Below are positions 34,433 through 45,997 of a stretch of DNA of 64,000 nt, piece after piece. The position numbers were made by a program, and so were the translations under genes. The notes beneath the pieces are model-generated. The model worked only from the letters and a program-made list of their open reading frames with translations. It did not search any database and had not been told where the DNA came from. The number at the start of each line of letters is the position of its first letter. Position 1 is the first letter of the stretch. Origin of the DNA: Chiridota heheva (taxonomy: Eukaryota > Echinodermata > Holothuroidea > Apodida > Chiridotidae); contig JAIGNY010001798.1 in the NCBI GenBank assembly GCA_020152595.1, forward strand, positions 452,501-516,500. Direction: 5' to 3'.

Positions 34433-36238
34433 TTTAGAACAATGCACATCATTCATGAATACTGTTGATGCATATCTTTCATGAACTCTGTTGATGCACA
34501 TCTTTCATAAACACTGTTATTGCACATCTTTCATGAACACTGTTAATGCACATCTTTCATGAACAGTGTTAATGCACATCTTTCATGAACACTGTTGATG
34601 CACATCTTTCATGAACACTGTTAATGCACATCTTTCATGAACACTGTTAATGCACATCTTTCATGAACACTGTTCTGCACATCTTTCATGAACACTGTTA
34701 ATGCACATCTTTCATAAACACTGTTAATGCACATCTTTTATGAACACTGTTCTGCACATCTTTCATGAACACTGTTAATGCACATCTTTCATGAAGACTG
34801 TTGATGCACATCTTTCATGAACACTGTTGATGCACATCTTTCATAAACACTGTTGATGCACATCTTTCATGAACACTGTTAATGCACATCTTTCATAAAC
34901 ACTGTTAATGCACATCTTTTATGAACACTGTTCTGCACATCTTTCATGAACACTGTTAATGCACATCTTTCATGAAGACTGTTGATGCACATCTTTCATG
35001 AACACTGTTAATGCACATCACACTGTTAATGCACATCATTCATGAACACTGTTCATGCACATCTTTCATGAACACTGTTAATGCACATCTTTCATGAACA
35101 CTGTTGATGCACATCTTTCATGAACACTGTTAATGCACATCTTTCATGAACACTGTTAATGCACATCTTTCATGAACACTGTTGATGCACATCTTTCATG
35201 AACACTGTTAATGCACATCTTTTATGAACACTGTTCTGCACATCTTTCATGAACACTGTTAATGCACATCTTTCATGAACATTGTTGATGCACATCTTTC
35301 ATGAACACTGTTAATGCACATCTTTCATGAACACTGTTAATGCACATCTTTCATGAACACTGTTAATGCACATCTTTCATGAACACTGTTGATGCACATC
35401 TTTCATGAACACTGTTAATGCACATCTTTTATGAACACTGTTCTGCACATCTTTCATGAACACTGTTAATGCACATCTTTCATGAACACTGTTGATGCAC
35501 ATCTTTCATGAACACTGTTAATGCACATCTTTTATGAACACTGTTCTGCACATCTTTCATGAACACTGTTAATGCACATCTTTCATGAACATTGTTGATG
35601 CACATCTTTCATGAACACTGTTAATGCACATCTTTCATGAACACTGTTAATGCACATCTTTCATGAACACTGTTGATGCACATCTTTCATGAACACTGTT
35701 AATGCACATCATTCATGAACACTGTTAATGCACATCTTTCATAAACACTGTTAATGCACATCTTTCATGAACACTGTTAATGCACATCATTCATGAACAC
35801 TGTTGATGCACATCTTTCATGAACACTGTTAATGCACATCTTTTATGAACACTGTTAATGCACATCACACTGTTAATGCACATCATTCATGAACACTGTT
35901 CATGCACATCTTTCATGAACACTGTTAATGCACATCTTTCATGAACACTGTTAATGCACATCATTCATGAACACTGTTAATGCACATCTTTCATAAACAC
36001 TGTTAATGCACATCTTTCATGAACACTGTTCTGCACATCTTTCATGAACACTGTTGATGCACATTTTCATGTACACTGGTAATGCACATCTTTCATGAAC
36101 ACTGTTGATGCACATCACTCATGAGCACGGTTGATGCACATCTTTCATGAACACTGTTGATGCACATCTTTCATGAACACTGTTAATGTGCATCTTTCAT
36201 GAACACTGGTAATGCACATTTTTCATAAACACTGTTAA
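34433..36238. repeat. Satellite array, 26-bp unit (family L), left part
   Basis: About 70 copies of AATGCACATCTTTCATGAAC followed by ACTGTT, with a 24-bp variant lacking AA (CTGTTCTGCACATC). It is interrupted at a TTAA by a piggyBac-like element and resumes at 38895. Confidence 0.97.
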
Positions 36239-36728
36239 CCCTTACTCTCCCAGCGTCACGGTGACCGTGACAGTTACGATCCATTTTCCAAAAATATTTT
36301 TGAGTACCTTCCCAAAATCCTATAGAGCTGCAAATAAGTTCATTCAAACCAGATTGAATAGATCTTTCATAATATGGTTATTTTGTTGGGGGGTTAGATT
36401 GAAATGTTTTCGAGTAAAATCGTTACAAAAAAGTGAATTTTTTTTTTTCTTTTTTGAAAGACGAATGTCATACGTGAATATTTTTTTTTTTTTTTTTTTC
36501 AGTTAAAGTATAAAGATAGTTTGAATTGTTGGTTGCTACACGATTTTTACTTGTACTTGGTCAATGTTTGTGTTTTTTTGGAGAAAATATGCCAAAATTT
36601 GTGATTTCGGGCCATTTTGGACCTTTTTGATCAAAAATCATAAAAACGCCCAAATATTGTATTGAATTTTCAAAATCTCTACGGATAGAGGAGAAATAGA
36701 TCGTTCAGACGAACTATTACAATAACAG

Positions 36729-36992
36729 ATGCACCCCCTCTACATGCCTAAAAGGTCTCTGATGATGACGTCAATTTGCGTCTTTTTTTTTCCTCGCACA
36801 TTCGACATCACAAAATGGCGAGATACAAGTTACAACGTCGAACGTGCCTTCCGAATCCTATGTTTTCTTCAGAATAATGATGACTCAGAGGGGTCGGAAG
36901 GTACTTCTGATGAAGGAGATGTACCAGAACTCGGCCAGATTGAGAAAGAGGAGAATATAGAGCCTGCTAAGATGGATAGTGATCTGTTTTAA
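36729..36992 (+). pseudogene. Acidic peptide fragment inside the piggyBac-like element
   Basis: The open frame ends VERAFRILCFLQNNDDSEGS and then continues acidic (DEGDVPELGQIEKEENIEP) to a stop. An acidic N-terminal segment like this is typical of piggyBac transposases, which would continue downstream, but no such continuation is found. Its start is uncertain: the ATG at 36729 lies in sequence without similarity to anything I know. I regard it as a transposase remnant with low certainty. Confidence 0.35.
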
Positions 36993-37638
36993 ATTACAGA
37001 GTTGGTGAGTGTTTTCTTCCAAAAATAGCGAAAGTACTACATTGTAAATGTGTAGTAATAAAATAAGGCTTATAGAATTATAATGATAAATTAGCGGGGA
37101 TTTTTTGCTTCTTACGAGAAACAAGTAAAAGGGACACTAAAATCACATATAAAAAAAAAGATTCAGGTCCTTTCTATAATAGCCCGGATGAAACAAATGA
37201 AAGCTGAACCCCAATAATAACATTTCTAAATGGACTGAAATATAAGTATTTCCCAATGGCAAAATTGTAAATTTAGGCCTACTGAAATATGTGTATTTCC
37301 AATTTCACAAAATCCAAGTTCCATTATTTCAGGGGCCGAAATCACAATTTTATGGGGGAAAGTGGAGTAGGGGTCCCATGTTAGGGCAAAATAAACATGT
37401 TGGGGGTGCCCCAGGCCCATTTAGAGGAAAATGCTTGTATATAGGCCTAGTACCGGTACATTATTTTGATGCCCCATTTTTTGGGACCATGATGTTTTTC
37501 CCCTCCCCCTGGCTATGCCACTGTTGTGGTGATGACTAGATCGATAAAACAAACATTTTGGACCCCTGTATGTACCCCCCGGCTTCCCGGCTGTAAAAGT
37601 CTGTCCCCACGGTTACCATTAAATTGTGGGGCAGGTTA

Positions 37639-37783
37639 GAAACCACAATAACGTGTTATGCGATAACATGTTATGCGTATGCTTGCAGAGGACGAGCCGC
37701 TCGCTACTAGAAACCACAATAACATGTAATGCGATAACATGTTATGCGTATGCTTGAAGAGGACGAGCCGCCCGCTACTACCC
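37639..37783. repeat. 72-bp tandem duplication inside the piggyBac-like element
   Basis: GAAACCACAATAAC(A/G)TGT through GGACGAGCCGC(T/C)CGCTACTA occurs twice (about 37639-37708 and 37711-37783). It contains a further internal near-repeat GATAACATGTTATGCG. Confidence 0.9.
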
Positions 37784-38092
37784 AACCCAAGAGGAAGAGG
37801 GACAGACCGTTGAAGATGAGCCCAGGCCCCTCTTCCAGTCCTTCCGCTGCAGTCTCGCCACCATCACCACTCAAAGAAAATCCGACTGCAGCGGAAAAAG
37901 CTGCCTTCAAAACCAGGGAGGAAGAGCGGAACGCTCGGCTGCAGGAGATACAACAGTCGAAGGTCATCCCTGCAGCCGATAAAGACTATCATCTCTGGGA
38001 AGTACTGGTGGAGAGTGACCGGGATCGACACGAGGTCTTCGGTAACTGGTTATGGGAAGACCAAACTAAAGTAAGTTGAATGAATATAGTTG

Positions 38093-38128
<36 letters not shown>

Positions 38129-38194
38129 CTATTTGCAGCAACAAGGTATAGCAGAAGACTTTACAAATTTCGACCTTTTCGGCAAACATTTCTT
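37744..38194 (+). CDS. Unrecognised two-exon-like gene inside the piggyBac-like element
   Basis: An open frame from ATG 37744 encodes a basic, proline/serine-rich segment (TQPKRKRDRPLKMSPGPSSS). A charged region follows (AAEKAAFKTREEERNARLQE), then DKDYHLWEVLVESDRDRHEV and FGNWLWEDQTK. The frame meets GTAAGT at about 38070. An acceptor (TTCTATTTGCAG) ends near 38138, after a long poly-T. Splicing between them would continue in frame as QQGIAEDFTNFDLFGKHFL and a stop near 38194. I do not recognise the protein. It could be cargo, a captured host fragment or a defective product. No function is proposed. Confidence 0.4.
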
Positions 38195-38894
38195 ATGAAC
38201 TCCATGTGGAATGAACAGAAGTAAGTGTTCAATAGATAATCAGCATAGTCTATCAACATAAAAGTAGCTGTGAAGCTTGTAATGGCTGAAATTGGGTCAG
38301 AAATAAACAAAAAACACTTTTGTGCATAATAGATGAGGTAAATGACCTAATTTGCATATCATTTGCATAATTTCTTATTTTATTTTTTGCAAATGATGAT
38401 GTAAACATCTTGTTTTTCTGCATTCTATTAGTTTTGGACATCATAGAAGAGGAAAATGCATTTTTTTGGAAAATTTAGTGCCATACACTATTAGATAGAT
38501 TATTCACAGAATCGGGGGATAATTTTTAGGTCAAAATGTACCAAATTTTTCATATTTGCGTCATTTTTTTTCTTCTTAATCCTAAAAATCCATAAATAGT
38601 ATCAAATGAAAGGTCTTTCCAAGGACAATTCAGAAATTCTATCCATATTTTTTTGCTATTTAGCCACAAGGCACAAGCGTGTCATAAAGATAGAATGTTT
38701 GGAGACCTAATATGCTAATTTAATGACCTAATTTGCATATTTGAGTTCGGAAATATGCACATTTTTGGAAAGTTCAACATGTTAGCTTTCATAAAAGTCG
38801 AAGTTGTTTTGGTACAAATGGAACAGAAAGTGCTGAAAAAATCCTCTTTCCAAAAATAGCTTATTCTATTTTTGGAACCTTGGGAGAGTAAGGG

Positions 38895-40080
38895 TTAATG
38901 CACATCTTTCATAAACACTGTTAATGCACATCTTTCATGAACACTGTTAATGCACATTTTTCATGAACACTGTTGATGCACATCTTTCATGAACACTGTT
39001 AATGCACATCTTTTATGAACACTGTTAATGCACATCTTTCATGAACACTGTTAATGCACATTTTTCATGAACACTGTTAATGCACATCTTTCATAAACAC
39101 TGTTAATGCACATCTTTCATAAACACTGTTAATGCACATCTTTCATAAACACTGTTAATGCACATCTTTCATGAACACTGTTAATGCACATTTTTCATGA
39201 ACACTGTTGATGCACATCTTTCATGAACACTGTTAATGCACATCTTTTATGAACACTGTTAATGCACATCTTTCATGAACACTGTTAATGCACATTTTTC
39301 ATGAACACTGTTAATGCACATCTTTCATAAACACTGTTAATGCACATCTTTCATAAACACTGTTAATGCACATCTTTCATGAACACTGTTCTGCACATCT
39401 TTCATGAACACTGTTAATACACATCTTTCATGAACACTGTTAATGCACATCTTTCATGAACACTGTTAATGCACATCTTTCATGAACACTGTTAATACAC
39501 ATCTTTCATGAACACTGTTAATGCACATCTTTCATGAACACTGTTAATACACATCTTTCATGAACACTGGTAATGCACATCTTTCATGAACACTGGTAAT
39601 GCACATCTTTTATGAACACTGTTAATGCACATCTTTCATGAACACTGTTAATGCACATCTTTCATGAACACTGTTGATGCACATCTTTCATAAACACTGT
39701 TAATGCACATCTTTCATGAACACTGTTAATGCACATCTTTCATGAACACTGTTAATGCACATCTTTCATGAACACTGTTAATACACATCTTTCATGAACA
39801 CTGTTCTGCACATCTTTCATGAACACTGTTATTGCACAACTTCCATGAACACTGTTAATGCACATCTTTCATGAACACTGTTAATGCACATCTTTCATGA
39901 ACACTGGTAATGCACATCTTTCATGAACACTGTTAGTGCACATCTTTCATGAACACTGTTCTGCACATCTTTCATGAACACTGTTATTGCACAACTTCCA
40001 TGAACACTGTTAATGCACATCTTTCATGAACACTGTTAATGCACATCTTTCATGAACACTGTTAATGCACATCTTTCATA
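38895..40080. repeat. Satellite array, 26-bp unit (family L), right part
   Basis: Continuation of the 34433-36238 array beyond the piggyBac-like insertion, about 45 copies with the same unit and the same 24-bp variant. Confidence 0.97.
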
Positions 40081-40482
40081 TTTTCAATCAACAAACAGAT
40101 ACAATAATTTCCTTTAAAATTTTAAAATCTAAAGCAGAATTTACAACACCAAAAATAAATGAGAAAAGTAACTTCCCTATGAAAAAGTAGAACAACTCTC
40201 TATAATGTATCACTTTGACAATGTCCATTTGTCACAGAATAATGTACAATGCAAATTAGGGGTGTGTCTGCTCTCATCCAATCATACTGCAAAAAACAGA
40301 CTAAGATGTGCATGACCATAGGAAAATAGAGTAGTCTGCCCAGTCATAGATTAAATAGAATTCTTTAGATAAAGACTTTTAAATTGAAAACAATATTGTA
40401 ACTGACTTTGATGGGTATGATTTGTGTTATTTTTACGGTATTTAATAGAACTCTGACGTTGCCTCTACACATCAATAGACCT
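40081..40482. other. TRAPPC12 intron sequence, no feature seen
   Basis: AT-rich sequence between the 26-bp array and a palindromic MITE. Nothing is recognised. Confidence 0.4.
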
Positions 40483-40971
40483 TTAAAGGAATATTCCCGT
40501 GAATTTTCATATGTTTGAGGATAGAAACAAATTGGTAAAACAGAATATTGATATCTCATTCTGTTTTGTAGTTATTGCATTTTAAATATTTCATCATTGT
40601 GACCTCACGTGATGTCATAAAGGCAGATCCAAGAACATTATTATGTATTTCTATAACACAAATGAAAACATTTTTTTCTACCTGTGAGTGTAGAACAGAT
40701 GTGCATAACACATACTTATAAAGTCCATGTTGTACCAAATCTCAATGATTAAACACAAAATTAATTCTCCAATAAATACATACAAATTGCCTTGGATTTT
40801 CCTTTATGACATCACACTGTACACTGTGAGGTCACTTTTCAACACACTCAAGCAATCTTTAAAATGCAATAAGTCCAAAATGGAAAAAGCAATCAGCAAG
40901 GTTTCTACACCAAATTGTTCCTTTCATAGTCCTCTATTATATATGGAAATAAAATTCACATATTCCTTTAA
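40483..40971. mobile_element. Palindromic MITE-like element ending 12 bp from a splice donor
   Basis: Left end TTAAAGGAATATTCCCGTGA and right end (reverse strand) TTAAAGGAATATGTGAATTT pair as an inverted repeat. The arms continue inwards: TGACCTCACGTGATGTCATA near 40600 pairs with the reverse complement of TATGACATCACACTGTACAC near 40805, and TTGCATTTTAAA pairs with TTTAAAATGCAA. The element is about 489 bp and has no coding capacity. No target duplication is obvious. Confidence 0.75.
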
Positions 40972-40988
40972 TAGCCAACATTACTCAC

Positions 40989-41083
40989 CTGTTCATGAGA
41001 ACCTGTATTTGATGTTCAGGGCTATCTGCCATCAGTATCTCTATCTGACCAAACACTTTGCCAGCAGATTTCAAGTCTCCAAG
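40989..41083 (-). CDS. TRAPPC12: TRAPPC12 coding exon (TPR region)
   Basis: Acceptor TCTTTTGTTCCAG ends at 41084 and donor GTGAGT starts at 40988. It encodes LGDLKSAGKVFGQIEILMA, then DSPEHQIQVLMN, plus the first two bases of an arginine codon. LGDLKSA corresponds to the IGD(I/L)KTA segment of TRAPPC12. It joins the upstream exon in phase 0 after FLQ. Confidence 0.93.
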
Positions 41084-41175
41084 CTGGAACAAAAGACAGC
41101 ACCATATGATTATTCTAAGTCATGAAATGGCACTGGAAGAATCACTAATACTAAATGCCAGACAATGGGGGTGAA

Positions 41176-41200
41176 CCCTTACTCTACCAGATTCCGAACC
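41176..41200. mobile_element. Possible piggyBac-type end fragment
   Basis: CCCTTACTCTACCAG, preceded by TGAA instead of TTAA, matches the end of the MITE at 52372. I could not find a partner end before the 39-bp array, so this may be a truncated copy. Confidence 0.35.
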
Positions 41201-41559
41201 AAATGCGTACAAACTTCAGAAAATAATCTTGGGAGGATACGAACAACATAAAGGGGTGAATTTGGTGTCATTTTCATTTGTACTTCTTTTTACCATGAAA
41301 GCCCTTTCTAATGTTCCATGTCACCTCCAGTATGAAAAGCTTCTCTATCGTCCCCAGTATCTTCATAATTGTTACATAATCAAATGCTCAATTAGCATAA
41401 AGACAATAAATATGTAATAGAATTACCTAATATATAAAGCCACCAAATTATCTAGCATGAATTCTAACACTTTTCAAACAAAAACATGGAAAATTTTAAA
41501 ATGGGCGATGATCTTCTTAAAAAGTTTTTTTTTAAAGAAAGGAAAACCAACCTCCAACT

Positions 41560-44500
41560 CCTTTCTATACTTCCATGAATGAAAACCAACCTCAAACTCC
41601 TTTCTATACTTCCATGAATGAAAACCAACCTCAAACTCCTTTCTATACTTCCATGAATTAAAACCAACCTCAAACTCCTTTCAATACTTCCATAAATGAA
41701 AACCAACCTCAAACTCCTTTCTATACTTCCATAAATAAAAACCAACCTCAAACTCCTTTCTATACTTCCATGAATGAAAACCAGCCTCAAACTCCTTTCT
41801 ATACTTCCATGAATGAAAACCAACCTCAAACTCCTTTCTATACTTCCATAAATGAAAACCAACCTCAAACTCCTTTCAATACTTCCATGAATGAAAACCA
41901 CCCTCAAACTCCTTTCTATACTTCCATAAATAAAAACCAACCTCAAACTCCTTTCTATACTTCCATAAATAAAAACCAACCTCAAACTCCTTTCTATACT
42001 TCCATGAATGAAAACCAACCTCAAACTCCTTTCTATACTTCCATAAATAAAAACCAACCTCAAACTCCTTTCTATACTTCCATGAATGAAAACCAACCTC
42101 AAACTCCTTTCTATACTTCCATAAATAAAAACCAACCTCAAACTCCTTTCTATACTTCCATGAATGAAAACCAACCTCAAACTCCTTTCTATACTTCCAT
42201 AAATAAAAACCAACCTCAAACTCCTTTCTATACTTCCATGAATGAAACCAACCTCAAACTCCTTTCTATACTTCCATAAATAAAAACCAACCTCAAACTC
42301 CTTTCTATACTTCCATGAATGAAAACCAACCTCAAACTCCTTTCTATACTTCCATAAATAAAAACCAACCTCAAACTCCTTTCTATAATTCCATGAATGA
42401 AAACCAACCTCAAACTCCTTTCTATACTTCCATGAATGAAAACCAACCTCAAACTCCTTTCTATACTTCCATAAATAAAAACCAACCTCAAACTCCTTTC
42501 TATACTTCCATGAATGAAAACCAACCTCAAACTCCTTTCTATACTTCCATGAATGAAAACCAACCTCAAACTCCTTTCTATACTTCCATAAATAAAAACC
42601 AATCTCAAACTCCTTTCTATACTTCCATGAATGAAAACCAACCTCAAACTCCTTTCTATACCTCCATAAATGAAAACCAACCTCAAACTCCTTTCTATAC
42701 TTCCATAAATAAAAACCAATCTCAAACTCCTTTCTATACTTCCATGAATGAAAACCAACCTCAAACTCCTTTCTATACTTCCATAAATAAAAACCAACTT
42801 CAAACTCCTTTCTATACTTCCATAAATAAAAACCAACCTCAAACTCCTTTCTATACTTCCATAAATAAAAACCAATCTCAAACTCCTTTCTATACTTCCA
42901 TGAATGAAAACCAACCTCAAACTCCTTTCTATACTTCCATGAATGAAAACCAACCTCAAACTCCTTTCTATACTTCCATGAATGAAAACCAGCCTCAAAC
43001 TCCTTTCTATACTTCCATAAATAAAAACCAACCTCAAACTCCTTTCTATACTTCCATGAATGAAAACCAACCTCAAACTCCTTTCTATACTTCCATAAAT
43101 AAAAACCAACCTCAAACTCCTTTCTATACTTCCATGAATGAAAACCAACCTCAAACTCCTTTCTATACTTCCATAAATAAAAACCAACCTCAAACTCCTT
43201 TCTATACTTCCATGAATGAAAACCAACCTCAAACTCCTTTCTATACTTCCATAAATAAAAACCAACCTCAAACTCCTTTCTATACTTCCATGAATGAAAA
43301 CCAACCTCAAACTCCTTTCTATACTTCCATGAATAAAAACCAATCTCAAACTCCTTTCTATACTTCCATGAATGAAAACTAACCTCAAACTCCTTTCTAT
43401 ACTTTCATAAATGAAAACCAACCTCAAACTCCTTTCTATACTTCCATGAATGAAAACCAACCTCAAACTCCTTTCTATACCTCCATAAATGAAAACCAAC
43501 TTCAAACTCCTTTCTATACTTCCATAAATAAAAACCAACCTCAAACTCCTTTCAATACTTCCATGAATGAAGACCAGCCTCAAACTCCTTTCTATACTTC
43601 CATAAATGAAAACCAGCCTCAAACTCCTTTCTATACTTCCATAAATGAAAACCAGCCTCAAACTCCTTTCTATACTTCCATAAATGAAAACCAACCTCAA
43701 ACTCCTTTCTATACTTCCATAAATGAAAACCAGCCTCAAACTCCTTTCTATACTTCCATAAATGAAAACCAGCCTCAAACTCCTTTCTATACTTCCATGA
43801 ATGAAAACCAACCTCAAACTCCTTTCTATACTTCCATGAATGAAAACCAACCTCAAACTCCTTTCTATACTTCCATGAATGAAAACCAACCTCAAACTCC
43901 TTTCTATACTTCCATGAATGAAAACCAACCTCAAACTCCTTTCTATACCTCCATAAATGAAAACCCCAACTTCAAACTCCTTTCTATACTTCCATAAATA
44001 AAAACCAACCTCAAACTCCTTTCAATACTTCCATGAATGAAAACCACCCTCAAACTCCTTTCTATACTTCCATAAATGAAAACCAACCTCAAACTCCTTT
44101 CAATACTTCCATAAATGAAAACCAACCTCAAACTCCTTTCTATACTTCCATAAATAAAAACCAACCTCAAACTCCTTTCAATACTTCCATGAATGAAAAC
44201 CAGCCTCAAACTCCTTTCTATACTTCCATAAATGAAAACCAGCCTCAAACTCCTTTCTATACTTCCATAAATGAAAACCAGCCTCAAACTCCTTTCTATA
44301 CTTCCATAAATGAAAACCAACCTCAAACTCCTTTCTATACTTCCATAAATGAAAACCAGCCTCAAACTCCTTTCTATACTTCCATAAATGAAAACCAGCC
44401 TCAAACTCCTTTCTATACTTCCATGAATGAAAACCAACCTCAAACTCCTTTCTATACTTCCATGAATGAAAACCAACCTCAAACTCCTTTCTATACTTCC

Positions 44501-45290
44501 ATGAATGAAAACCAACCTCAAACTCCTTTCTATACTTCCATGAATGAAAACCAACCTCAAACTCCTTTCTATACCTCCATAAATGAAAACCCCAACTTCA
44601 AACTCCTTTCTATACTTCCATAAATAAAAACCAACCTCAAACTCCTTTCAATACTTCCATGAATGAAAACCACCCTCAAACTCCTTTCTATACTTCCATA
44701 AATGAAAACCAACCTCAAACTCCTTTCAATACTTCCATAAATGAAAACCAACCTCAAACTCCTTTCTATACTTCCATGAATGAAAACCAACCTCAAACTC
44801 CTTTCTATACTTCCATGAATGAAAACCAACCTCAAACTCCTTTCTATACTTCCATGAATGAAAACCAACCTCAAACTCCTTTCTATACCTCCATAAATGA
44901 AAACCAACTTCAAACTCCTTTCTATACTTCCATAAATAAAAACCAACCTCAAACTCCTTTCAATACTTTCATAAATGAAAACCAACCTCAAACTCCTTTC
45001 TATACTTCCATGAATGAAAACCAACCTCAAACTCCTTTCTATACTTCCATAAATGAAAACCAACCTTAAACTCCTTTTAATACTTCCATTAATAAAAACC
45101 AACCTCAAACTCCTTTCTATACTTTCATAAATGAAAACCAACCTCAAACTCCTTTCTATACTTCCATGAATGAAAACCAACCTCAAACTCCTTTCTATAC
45201 TTCCATGAATGAAAACCAACCTCAAACTCCTTTCTATACTTCCATGAATGAAAACCAACCTCAAACTCCTTTCTATACTTCCATGAATTT
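41560..45290. repeat. Satellite array, 39-bp unit, about 95 copies, in TRAPPC12 intron
   Basis: Unit ATGAATGAAAACCAACCTCA then AACTCCTTTCTATACTTCC. The period is a multiple of three, so both strands are open over long distances (MNENQPQTPFYTS on plus, IERSLRLVFIHGS on minus). Frames up to 568 codons result, which I regard as non-coding. A ~630-bp block (about 43440-44030) is repeated at about 44065-44660 with the same variants, including the CCCCAACTTC unit. Confidence 0.97.
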
Positions 45291-45600
45291 ACTGAGAGAA
45301 AACAAATAATAGCCAACAGTTTTAATTTGATTTTTATATTTTTTTCATTTAAAAGAGAATGATTTTGTTTATTTCTGTATGAATATACCTACAGTGACAT
45401 CTGGATGCTTGAACATTCAAATCTTGAAAACACAAGTGATGTTTTCTGAGCTGAGCTCCTCATGACAAATCTCATTTTTAGTTCCAATAATAGCATTAAT
45501 TTCAAAGTGGATAAATTGGGCATTTTATATCCCTTACTCAACAGCTAAGGTTCTATAGGTAAGTCCACAGCTATTTGATAAACCACTTGTGAAGCACATC
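45291..45600. other. TRAPPC12 intron sequence, no feature seen
   Basis: AT-rich spacer between two arrays without recognisable features. Confidence 0.4.
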
Positions 45601-45605
45601 CATCA

Positions 45606-45830
45606 AAGCAGGACCTCTATGAACGCCACACCACAGAGGTCTTCATTAATGTCAAAATGAGGACCTCTAGATACTATGAACGCCACACCACAGAGGTCTT
45701 CATTAATGTCAAAATGAGGACCTCTAGATACTATGAACGCCACCACAGAGGTCTTCATTAATGTCCAAATACGGACCTCTAGATACTATGAACGCCACAC
45801 CACAGAGGTCTTCATTAATGTCAAAATAAA
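45606..45830. repeat. Minisatellite, about 58-bp unit, 4 copies, abutting an exon
   Basis: Unit GGACCTCTAGATACTATGAA, CGCCACACCACAGAGGTC, TTCATTAATGTCAAAATGA. Each unit carries GGACCTCT and, about 22 bp later, AGAGGTC, giving a hairpin. The array stops 3 bp before the splice donor hexamer of the exon at 45840-45938. Confidence 0.92.
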
Positions 45831-45839
45831 AACATCTAC

Positions 45840-45938
45840 CTGTAAGAAAACCCGTCCTATTGCAGATAACACTCTGGGTTTGCTTGCTGTGTCTTTCTCT
45901 GCAATATTTTCAAAAGTCTTCACAGCTTGATGGTAGTC
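45840..45938 (-). CDS. TRAPPC12: TRAPPC12 coding exon (33 codons) between two arrays
   Basis: Acceptor TTAACTCAACAG ends at 45939 and donor GTAGAT starts at 45839. It encodes DYHQAVKTFENIAEKDTASK then PRVLSAIGRVFLQ. DYxxAV and the GR(I/V)xLQ ending are conserved in TRAPPC12. The exon is in phase 0 on both sides. The donor is a weaker GTAGAT. The exon is squeezed between the 58-bp array and the 33-bp array. Confidence 0.93.
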
Positions 45939-45997
45939 CTGTTGAGTTAACATGAGAAACTTATATAGAATTATATAGATGTCAAAACATTGTCTGA

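Larger units (their letters stand above)
36239..38894. mobile_element. piggyBac-like element, 2,656 bp, inserted in the 26-bp array
   Basis: Ends are CCCTTACTCTCCCAGCG at 36239 and TGGGAGAGTAAGGG ending at 38894, an inverted repeat of 14 bp. TTAA flanks both ends (36235-36238, 38895-38898), and the satellite unit normally contains this TTAA (CTGTTAATGC). TTAA target duplication with CCCT ends is the hallmark of piggyBac. The interior has no recognisable piggyBac catalytic core, only an acidic N-terminal-like fragment and a two-exon-like gene, so it is non-autonomous or internally deleted. Confidence 0.88.

Noticed and set aside
36261-36506. 81-codon open frame at the left end of the piggyBac-like element
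   Set aside because: Low-complexity poly-F from poly-T tracts. No transposase motif.
41464-45264. Long open frames on both strands (up to 568 codons)
   Set aside because: All are the 39-bp array. A period that is a multiple of three without stops makes both strands open. No unique protein sequence is included.
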